From assembly GCA_030671085.1 (NCBI GenBank), contig DAOVAI010000004.1:1-40324 (forward strand): a stretch of 40,324 nt of DNA, read 5' to 3'. Each line of letters begins with the position of its first letter. The stretch's first letter is position 1. The notes beneath the pieces were generated by a model. The model did not search any database. It had not been told where the DNA came from and was given only the letters and a program-made list of their open reading frames with translations. Position numbers and translations under genes: made by a program. The DNA is from Pseudomonadota bacterium. Lineage in GTDB: Bacteria > Desulfobacterota > Desulfobulbia > Desulfobulbales > Desulfocapsaceae. Below are positions 19,529-27,265 of the stretch, piece after piece.

Positions 19529-19675
19529 TATTCTTTCCTTATGTCTGAAAGTTTGGCGGAGTTTACCATGGATCAAATAATCAGTCCACAGGGGAAACAG
19601 AATCCTTTCATTCGAGATGAAATCTAGAGCTATTCATGATACACTGTCTCTTGATTTCATGAAAATTATAAACTT

Positions 19676-19830
19676 GATGGCGTTGTAAAAACTTTTTATC
19701 TGCTTCGTTGTTGTAAATTTTCTATCATTACGACGTACTAAAGTACGTCGTAATGATAGAAAATTTACGCGCCTCGCATATGAAGCTTTTTACTTAGCCA
19801 TCTGAAATTTTAAGTTTTTACGAGATTGTC
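19676..19830. repeat. Dispersed palindromic element, family 3, copy b, with a perfect 27-bp inverted repeat
   Basis: GTAAATTTTCTATCATTACGACGTACT (19713-19739) AA AGTACGTCGTAATGATAGAAAATTTAC (19742-19768). Outer imperfect arms GATGGC..GTAAAAA / TTTTTAC..GCCATC. Confidence 0.92.
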
Positions 19831-19960
19831 AAACTTTAATATTGAGGAACAGACAAAATGAAAGGAATTGCGCTTGGGGTATGTATAACGCTTGATAGAG
19901 CACATTCACTCTACACAGAAGGATGGCGGGAACAGTAAGAGTCCCCAGGGAGAAAAGAGA

Positions 19961-20137
19961 ATGATTAATCAGGACTTATTGGATATTCTGGCCTGTCCGC
20001 AATGTAAAGGCCCGGTGGTGCTCAACGAAAAAGGTGACGGCCTAGTCTGTGACACGTGTCATCTTCTCTATGAGATTCGGGACGATATCCCGGTGATGCT
20101 GGTGGATGAGGCGAAATCTCTAGATGATATCGAATAA
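19961..20137 (+). CDS. Trm112 family (UPF0434-like) zinc-ribbon protein
   Basis: MINQDLLDILACPQCKGPVVLNEKGDGLVCDTCHLLYEIRDDIPVMLVDEA; gaga-rich RBS upstream. Confidence 0.92.
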   Translation: MINQDLLDILACPQCKGPVVLNEKGDGLVCDTCHLLYEIRDDIPVMLVDEAKSLDDIE

Positions 20138-20153
20138 CCGGAAGCAATAATTC

Positions 20154-21263
20154 ATGGATCTTTCTTTTCTCAATAAGCTGGATGAATTTCTGCTCACCTT
20201 TCCCTTGCTTCAGGAGTATGACCTGCTGGAAAGGCTGGTCATCGTCCTTATCTATGCCGTTCTTGCTAAAATAATTGATCTCCTTCTCATTCGTTCCCTC
20301 AGGAGCCTGGCCCAGAAAACCAGGATGCATTTCGATGATTACCTGATCAGTTTTTTTCATAGACCTTTTCTTGCCACAGTTGTCCTGCTTGGTGTCCTCC
20401 ATGCCTGTTCTGTGGATCCACAGCTCCCCAATCTGTATGGGATCATCATTCCCGGTATTAGTAAGAGTTTGATATTGCTGGTCTGGTGGGCCGCTATTTC
20501 CAGCAGTTTAAGTAAGACCAGTCTTGAAGATGCCATACGCATCCTCGGGGGCAGGCATATTGACCCTGACATCTTCCTCCTCTTTAAAAATGTCTCAAGA
20601 ATAGTTATTTTGTTTTTTACTATTCTCTGGATTCTTTTGATTTGGAAGGTCAATCTTTCCCCGCTCTTTGCATCAGCCGGTATTGTTGGAATTGCCATAG
20701 CACTTGCTGCAAAAGATACTCTGGCTAATTTTTTTGGTGGAATATCTGTTTTTATGGATCGCGCCTATAAGGTTGGTGAATATATTATTCTTGAATCTGG
20801 TGAGCGGGGCGAGGTGGTGGAGGTTGGAATACGCTCAACCAAGATCCAGACCCGTGATGATGTCATGATCATCATTCCCAATGGTATCATGGCGAATTCC
20901 AAGATCATCAATGAATCAGCCCCACAGCCAAGGTTTCGGATACGTCTTGATATCGGAGTTGCCTATGGAACTGATTTGGACCTTGTTGAAGATCTGTTGA
21001 TGCAGGTGGCTGATGAAAATAATCAGGTGGTCAAACAGCCCTCGCCTCGGGTACGATTGCGCACTTTTGGTGATTCTGCTGTGAATTTTCAGCTCCTTCT
21101 CTGGATACGTGATCCGCGCGAAAAGGGACGGCAGACGCATCTGTTGCTGAAAGAAGTTTATCGTTGCTTTAATGAAAATGCTATTTCTATACCATTTCCC
21201 CAGCGTGATATTTATGTGAGGAGTGGTGAGATACAACAACTCGCCGATAAACCAGAGGGGTAG
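20154..21263 (+). CDS. MscS family mechanosensitive ion channel
   Basis: TM segments, then LFASAGIVGIAIALAAKDTLANFFGGISVFMDRAYKVGEYIILESGERGEVVEVGIRSTKIQTRDDVMIIIPNGIMANSKIIN. Confidence 0.95.
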   Translation: MDLSFLNKLDEFLLTFPLLQEYDLLERLVIVLIYAVLAKIIDLLLIRSLRSLAQKTRMHFDDYLISFFHRPFLATVVLLGVLHACSVDPQLPNLYGIIIPGISKSLILLVWWAAISSSLSKTSLEDAIRILGGRHIDPDIFLLFKNVSRIVILFFTILWILLIWKVNLSPLFASAGIVGIAIALAAKDTLANFFGGISVFMDRAYKVGEYIILESGERGEVVEVGIRSTKIQTRDDVMIIIPNGIMANSKIINESAPQPRFRIRLDIGVAYGTDLDLVEDLLMQVADENNQVVKQPSPRVRLRTFGDSAVNFQLLLWIRDPREKGRQTHLLLKEVYRCFNENAISIPFPQRDIYVRSGEIQQLADKPEG

Positions 21264-21306
21264 ACAGAGGAGAGAAATGTGAAACTTTGCGGAGAGCTCC
21301 TGTTGT

Positions 21307-21831
21307 TTAGAAGTTCTGCGGTGGTCGCTGACCACATAGCAGAGTAAGGGTATCCCCCATCTTTTTGGCATGTATTTGAGTAAATCCCGCCCGTATAAGC
21401 CAGTCTGTTTCTATGGCCTTTTTCCTGCTGAAATGCTGCAGTAATCCTTGAGGTTCCTTGCTTTTTTGTACCAGACATAGCTTGGCTCCTGGTCTTAGCA
21501 ACATGCGGCAGTAACAGAGATTTTCAAGGAGAGCTGACTGCTTCCATTCGCCTTGGGGGAGTGAGTAAAACAGGAGGTCAAACCGTGCTTTGTCGTGAAA
21601 GCTGCACAGGTCGTGGTTAAGACGGATAATCTCGGTCTGATTTGGAGCAGAAGCAGCTAACTGCTTGTTGAGCCCCATGCTTCCATGGACGCTGATGATT
21701 GCGAGCGGATGTGATCCTTTTTGTGATTGTTGCAGAAAGTATTTGAGTACAGCCTCTGATATTCCGTCTTGTCTGGAACTCTGTCTCCTGCTCAGCGCTT
21801 TGTTCAAAAATAAAGGGAGGTGGTTTGTCAT
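21307..21831 (-). CDS. Hypothetical protein; possible divergent class-I methyltransferase-like fold
   Basis: 174 aa. FDLLFYSLPQGEWKQSALLENLCYCRMLLRPGAKLCLVQKSKE...IRAGFTQIHAKKMGDTLTLLC resembles the C-terminal half of Rossmann methyltransferases; no clear GxGxG SAM motif. Confidence 0.55.
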   Translation of the reverse strand: MTNHLPLFLNKALSRRQSSRQDGISEAVLKYFLQQSQKGSHPLAIISVHGSMGLNKQLAASAPNQTEIIRLNHDLCSFHDKARFDLLFYSLPQGEWKQSALLENLCYCRMLLRPGAKLCLVQKSKEPQGLLQHFSRKKAIETDWLIRAGFTQIHAKKMGDTLTLLCGQRPPQNF

Positions 21832-21887
21832 CAGACTAATCCTGAGAGTGTTTGTTCTGTTTCTTTCAAGAGGTACAGAAAATTTGT

Positions 21888-22085
21888 TTAGTGAAGTTTG
21901 CCAATGAGAATACTGAGTGACAGGGCTGCTCCATACCAGAAGAGAACTTTGCTAATGGATCGAATGAGCCTCTTTTTCTCATGAAGGTTGAACGCGAAGC
22001 TTCTGTTTGATTCCCAATTACTGCTGTCTTCCGGCATCATCAGCCAGATCCAGATATTCGGTTTTTTTTTCATTCTCATCATCAT
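21888..22085 (-). CDS. Small putative single-TM membrane protein (65 aa)
   Basis: Good RBS upstream on the minus strand (cAGGAGAagATG); C-terminal hydrophobic segment VLFWYGAALSLSILIGKL. Confidence 0.5.
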   Translation of the reverse strand: MMMRMKKKPNIWIWLMMPEDSSNWESNRSFAFNLHEKKRLIRSISKVLFWYGAALSLSILIGKLH

Positions 22086-22223
22086 CTTCTCCTGATTATC
22101 TGATTTCTGAGTTTTGAAAAGTTGTATTTTTTCTTTGCCTCATTCTAACTGAGCTGGTAAATAGGAACAGATACAGAAAGTGAAAAAAACAACCATAACA
22201 GATCGGGTGGGGCGAATAATGCA

Positions 22224-24278
22224 ATGGAATATCATTATATTAAAATAGCCAATCAGCTGGAGAGACAGATCACTGCAGGTGAATATCTTGCTGGAGAGAA
22301 GCTTCCTTCGTTGCGAAAACTGCGAGCTGCCACTGGTCGCTCTATCTCCACTGTGTATCAGGCATATGAGGAGCTTGAGAATCGGGGGCTGGTTGAAGTT
22401 CGTGAAAAATCAGGTTTTTTTGCAAGACCACTCCTTAATGATATCCTGCCATTACCGAATCAGGGAGTCTCTTCTGTGAAGGCGCACAAGGTGGCCATTA
22501 ATGTTCTGTCATCTATCATTCAACGCTCCCTGAACAATTCTGACCTGATTCCTTTTGGGGAGGCAACTGTCGCGCAAACACTGCTTCCCGGAAAGCAGAT
22601 GGCAGGAGCTGTCCGAACGGCTGCAGCAGGCTATCAGGATGGAAGCTGTGGCGGTTATGGAGCCTCCGCAGGTTATGCAGAACTCCAGCGAGAGATTGCC
22701 AAGCGCTCCCTTGATACTCCTCAAAAGGCATGCGGTCGTGAAATTATCATTACCCAGGGGTGTATGAACGGTATCGAACTCTGTCTGCGCAGTGTGGCAA
22801 GGCCAGGGGATACCATCCTTTTGGAGTCACCAACCTTTCTCTGTTATCTTCAGTTGATTGAAGATCTCAATATGCGGGCTCTGGAAATTCCGGCTGATCC
22901 GTCTTCTGGGCTCAATCTTGAAAAGGTACGCAAGACCCTGGATGAACATGATGTGCGAGCCGCACTGTTCAATTCCACCTTTCAGAACCCCTTGGGGTTT
23001 GATATGTCAGCTCCGGCCAAGGAGGAGCTGGTCACCCTTTTCAGTGAACGTGGAATTCCTATTGTAGAAGATGATATCTATGGAGATCTCTTTTTTGGAG
23101 CGAGTAGGTCGCTTCCTTTAAAATATTTTGATACTCAGGGGATGGTGCTCTACTGTTCCTCTTTTTCCAAGGCCTTACTTCCGGATATGCGATTGGGATG
23201 GACCCTTGCCGGGAAGTTCAGGGAAAAGGTGAAACGTCTGAAGTTTAATAACAGCCTGGCATGTTCTCAGCTCATGCAACGTGCTCTGGGGCAGTTTCTT
23301 AAAAGTGGCGGCTATGAGAGGCATCTTCGTAAATTGCGCAACAGTCTGAGAAGGCAGGCCGCAGATATGGGACAGGCTATTGCCAGGCATTTTCCTTCCA
23401 ATACCCGAATTTCGTCACCCAGGGGAGGTTTGAGTCTATGGGTGGAGTTATCAGATTCAGTGGATAGTCTTGAACTCTTTCATTTGGCAGAAAAAGAGAA
23501 TATTGCCATTATGCCTGGCACACTCTGTTCAAGCACTGGTCAGTATGATCACTGTATCCGTTTAAGCTATGGCCATCCCTGGAATGAATCGCTGGAGGGG
23601 GGGATGGAAACTCTTGGAGGATTGGTCCATTCCCTGTCAAAAGCAGCAAACACAACCAGGGGAAGACAAGGGAATAAAGAGATAGTGATAGGGTTGAACA
23701 CCGATCCGAATTTCCTCAAAATTGAACGTATCATTGGTAACTTTGGCTTGCAGGATGGAGACCAGGGAATTCGTTTTCATCAGTCCATGTCCGGTAATAT
23801 TGTAAAGCTCATTGCAAGTGGTGAGCTTCATGGCGGCTTTGTCTTTGGAGAGTGTGATGATGACAGGTTTGTGGTTCAGCATCTGGCCACCCATTATTTA
23901 CGGATCGTGGGGCCAGTGCAGATGGCAGAGAAAATTGTGAACGGAGAGTATCAGGATCTTGCAGAACTTCCCTGGATTGGGAACCCTGTGGAATGCCCCT
24001 ATTGTCAGGTGATGGAAGATGTTTTTTATGAGCGTGGCTTTCGGCCCCGGAGTGTCGTTACAGTGAGCGATGAGTCTGGGATTGTCAGTATGCTCAAGGC
24101 AGGAGTGGGGTTGAATTTTATGCTTGAAACCGAGGCGAGGACGCTTGCCGAGGAGGGAATCCTGGTGATCTGGGAACAGGAACGATTTGCTCAAGCCCTT
24201 TCCTTTGTGACTCTGAAAAGTGAGCAGGAGGATGTTGGGGTCCAGCTGATAAAAGATGTGATTGATGAGATATGGTGA
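22224..24278 (+). CDS. MocR-type regulator (GntR wHTH + fold-type-I aminotransferase) with C-terminal LysR-type substrate-binding domain
   Basis: wHTH: YIKIANQLERQITAGEYLAGEKLPSLRKLRAATGRSISTVYQAYEELENRGLVEVREKSGFFA. Aminotransferase: NSTFQNPLG, IVEDDIYGDLFF, SSFSKALLPDMRLGW, CIRLSYGHPW. From about 23676: EIVIGLNTDPNFLKIERIIGNF...VVTVSDESGIVSMLKAGVGLNFMLETEA (LTTR effector-domain-like). Confidence 0.88.
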   Translation: MEYHYIKIANQLERQITAGEYLAGEKLPSLRKLRAATGRSISTVYQAYEELENRGLVEVREKSGFFARPLLNDILPLPNQGVSSVKAHKVAINVLSSIIQRSLNNSDLIPFGEATVAQTLLPGKQMAGAVRTAAAGYQDGSCGGYGASAGYAELQREIAKRSLDTPQKACGREIIITQGCMNGIELCLRSVARPGDTILLESPTFLCYLQLIEDLNMRALEIPADPSSGLNLEKVRKTLDEHDVRAALFNSTFQNPLGFDMSAPAKEELVTLFSERGIPIVEDDIYGDLFFGASRSLPLKYFDTQGMVLYCSSFSKALLPDMRLGWTLAGKFREKVKRLKFNNSLACSQLMQRALGQFLKSGGYERHLRKLRNSLRRQAADMGQAIARHFPSNTRISSPRGGLSLWVELSDSVDSLELFHLAEKENIAIMPGTLCSSTGQYDHCIRLSYGHPWNESLEGGMETLGGLVHSLSKAANTTRGRQGNKEIVIGLNTDPNFLKIERIIGNFGLQDGDQGIRFHQSMSGNIVKLIASGELHGGFVFGECDDDRFVVQHLATHYLRIVGPVQMAEKIVNGEYQDLAELPWIGNPVECPYCQVMEDVFYERGFRPRSVVTVSDESGIVSMLKAGVGLNFMLETEARTLAEEGILVIWEQERFAQALSFVTLKSEQEDVGVQLIKDVIDEIW

Positions 24279-24358
24279 GTATCTTTTAAGGTTTGAAGGC
24301 TGAAGACTGAAGGGAAAGACGGGAGTGCAGTTTTTTTCTTCAGCCTATTGTTCTAAAT

Positions 24359-24396
24359 AAAAAAGGCTCAGTTCCATTTGGAACTGAGCCTTTTTT
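24359..24396. terminator. Bidirectional intrinsic terminator between the MocR-like gene and ppsA
   Basis: AAAAAAGGCTCAGTTCC-ATTT-GGAACTGAGCCTTTTTT; perfect 17-bp stem with A/T tracts on both sides, between convergent genes. Confidence 0.93.
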
Positions 24397-24421
24397 ATTA
24401 CATTGACACTACAACCTTACT

Positions 24422-26863
24422 TCAGGGAGCAATACCCATCTCTTTCTCTTTCTCATGAACAGCCAGACGGGTCTTAATGGCAGTATCTGGAATAAGACTC
24501 ATGGAGTCGATCCCAAGTTCAACCAGGAAGGTGGCAAATTCAGGGAAATCAGAAGGACCCTGGCCACAGATTCCAATTTTCTTTTTACGGCGCTTGGCAG
24601 TTTTGATGACCATGCGAATCATATCTTTTACTGATTCATCACGCTCATCAGCAATACCGGCAATAAGGCCGGAGTCACGATCAAGTCCGAATGTGAGCTG
24701 GGTCAGATCATTGGAACCGATGGAGAAACCGTCAAAGATATCGGCAAAGGCATCAGCTGAGATAACATTACTTGGGATTTCACACATTACGTAGAGCTCC
24801 AAGCCATTCTCACCCTGTACCAGACCGCACTCCTTCATCACTTCGATAACCTTCTTACCCTCTTCGGGAGTACGACAGAAGGGAACCATGAGTTTGATGT
24901 TGTCCAGGCCCATTTCATTACGGGCTTTTAACAGACCCTGACATTCGAGCTCAAATGCGGGACGATATTTAGGGTCGTAGTAGCGGGAAGCACCACGCCA
25001 GCCGATCATTGGGTTTTCTTCCTCAGGCTCATACAGAGTACCGCCTGCAAGGTTTGCATATTCGTTACTCTTGAAATCAGAGAGACGAACAATAACATCT
25101 TTGGGGTAGAAACCGGCAGCAATACGGCCAACGCCTTCTGCGACCTTATCAATAAAGAACTGTTTTTTGTCTTCGTAGGCACCGGTTTTGGCATCAATCA
25201 GTTCAACGATTCTCTTTTTCTCGGGATCATCTGATTTCTTGAGCTCTTCGTAGTTGTAGAGTGCCAGAGGATGCAGGCCAATGTGAGAGTTAATGATAAA
25301 CTCTTCACGGGCAAGACCAACACCATCATTAGGAATCTGGCATTCGGTGAATGCTTTTTCCGGGATGGCAAGGTTCATCATGATCTTGGTCTTGGTCTCA
25401 GGTATGTTCTCGAGATCAGTTTTTTCAATCTCAAATTTGAGCAGACCTTCATACACATATCCGGTCTCACCTTCAGCTGAAGATGCTGTGATTTCCATAC
25501 CGGTTTTGATGTGGTCAGTACCGTCGCCGGTTCCGATAACACATGGAATGCCAAGCTCACGGGAGATGATTGCGGCATGACAGGTTCGACCGCCGCGATT
25601 GGTGATAATGGCACCGGCAATCTTCATGATTGGTTCCCAGTCAGGATCGGTCATGTCAGTGACCAGTACTTCACCTTTCTTAAAGGTTCCGATGTCTTTT
25701 ACATCATCAATGCAATGGGCTACACCCTGGCCGATTTTTGTACCAACGGCCAGGCCTTCAACCAGAACCTTACCGGTTTCCTGCAGTTTGTAAGTCTCCA
25801 TCATTCCTTTGGCTGCCTGGGAGTGGACAGTCTCCGGACGAGCCTGGACGATGAAGAGTTTGCCGGTTCCGACATTTACGCCGTCACCATCTTTGGCCCA
25901 CTCAATGTCCACAGCTTTTCCATAATGGTCTTCAATGATACAGGCCCAGTTGGCAAGCTGCAGGATTTCATCGTCACTGATGACATAGGACTTACGCTCG
26001 TCTACGGTGGTGTTGATGTTTCTTACCGGTTCTTCGTTTGTTGGATCATTGTCATACACCATCTTGATCTCTTTGGAGCCCACTTTCTTGCCAACGATAG
26101 GACGTTTACCTTCTTTGAGGGTTGGTTTGAAAACGTAGTATTCATCAGGGTTGACCGCACCCTGCACGACATTTTCTCCAAGCCCCCAGGAGCCGGTGAT
26201 AAAGACAGCATCTTTAAAACCTGATTCAGTATCGATGGAAAAGAGAACACCTGAGGAAGAGGAGTCAGAACGAACCATTTTCTGGATGGTGATGGAGAGA
26301 TACACATCAAACTGACCAAACCCCTGATGCTGACGATAGGAAATAGCGCGGTTGGTGAAAAGTGAGGCAAAACATTTGCGGCAATTCTCGATGATGTCCT
26401 CGTAGCCGTGAATATTTAGATATGTTTCCTGCTGGCCGGCAAAAGAGGCATCGGGAAGATCTTCGGCGGTTGCAGAAGAACGAACAGCCACATCACAATT
26501 TTTACCATATTGTTCTTCCATTACCTTGTAGGCCTTGATGATGGCATCGCGAAGATCATCAGGGAACTCGGCATGACGGATGATGTTACGGCACTTCTCA
26601 CCTCGTTCAGCAAGGTTGGCCATATCTTCGGTGTCAAGATCTGCGAGTACGTCGCGAATATCCTGCTCAATTCCTGCCGCTTTTAAGAGGTAGCGATAGG
26701 CATAGGCGGTGATGGCAAAACCGTGGGGAATGGCAACGCCCTTGGAGGTGAGATGCTGGTACATTTCACCAAGAGATGCATTTTTTCCACCCACCAGAGG
26801 AACATCATCAATACCGATATCGTCAAACCATAGAATTAGTTCTTCGTCGTGACTTTTGGCCAT
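24422..26863 (-). CDS. ppsA: Phosphoenolpyruvate synthase (pyruvate, water dikinase)
   Basis: GGKNASLGEMYQHLTSKGVAIPHGFAITAYAY; VAVRSSATAEDLPDASFAGQQETYLN; GGRTCHAAIISRELGIPCVIG; PMIGWRGASRYYDPKYRPAFELEC; GICGQGPSDFPEFATFLVELGIDSMSL. Confidence 0.97.
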   Translation of the reverse strand: MAKSHDEELILWFDDIGIDDVPLVGGKNASLGEMYQHLTSKGVAIPHGFAITAYAYRYLLKAAGIEQDIRDVLADLDTEDMANLAERGEKCRNIIRHAEFPDDLRDAIIKAYKVMEEQYGKNCDVAVRSSATAEDLPDASFAGQQETYLNIHGYEDIIENCRKCFASLFTNRAISYRQHQGFGQFDVYLSITIQKMVRSDSSSSGVLFSIDTESGFKDAVFITGSWGLGENVVQGAVNPDEYYVFKPTLKEGKRPIVGKKVGSKEIKMVYDNDPTNEEPVRNINTTVDERKSYVISDDEILQLANWACIIEDHYGKAVDIEWAKDGDGVNVGTGKLFIVQARPETVHSQAAKGMMETYKLQETGKVLVEGLAVGTKIGQGVAHCIDDVKDIGTFKKGEVLVTDMTDPDWEPIMKIAGAIITNRGGRTCHAAIISRELGIPCVIGTGDGTDHIKTGMEITASSAEGETGYVYEGLLKFEIEKTDLENIPETKTKIMMNLAIPEKAFTECQIPNDGVGLAREEFIINSHIGLHPLALYNYEELKKSDDPEKKRIVELIDAKTGAYEDKKQFFIDKVAEGVGRIAAGFYPKDVIVRLSDFKSNEYANLAGGTLYEPEEENPMIGWRGASRYYDPKYRPAFELECQGLLKARNEMGLDNIKLMVPFCRTPEEGKKVIEVMKECGLVQGENGLELYVMCEIPSNVISADAFADIFDGFSIGSNDLTQLTFGLDRDSGLIAGIADERDESVKDMIRMVIKTAKRRKKKIGICGQGPSDFPEFATFLVELGIDSMSLIPDTAIKTRLAVHEKEKEMGIAP

Positions 26864-26935
26864 CGTTATTTCTCCTACTGGAATTAGATTGTTGAAGTGA
26901 CAGATTCGCAGATTCGAATGTGTCTTCGAGTGATT

Positions 26936-26955
26936 GTGATATGAAATTATATCAC
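26936..26955. promoter_or_regulatory. Candidate operator palindrome upstream of ppsA
   Basis: GTGATAT-GAAATT-ATATCAC, 7-bp perfect arms about 73 nt upstream of the ppsA start. Confidence 0.35.
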
Positions 26956-27265
26956 CTTTTCGCGAGGCTGAAAAGGGGAGTCAGAAAATGTTGATGCATA
27001 ATATAAATAAAATTGTCTTTTCGTCAAGTGTTAGAGGCAGACTTTGTATGGAACAGATGTCTTCAAGTTTTATCAGTGGGGAATGTCCACGTTTATACTT
27101 TCCCTGATATTGACTGAAAAGTCACATTATTCAAGATCGCTTCGAGATGAATAACTAGAAGAGAAAAGAGAAGTATGATACTCTTTTTTTACTGTCCTGG
27201 AGGATTAGGTCGAATCAGTTGGTTAAAAAAACTCCTGTATGGAGATGCAAGCGGAGGTGGGAACT

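Noticed and set aside
25511-26224. 237-aa plus-strand ORF opposite ppsA
   Set aside because: Antisense to conserved PEP synthase motifs; no recognisable domain or RBS.
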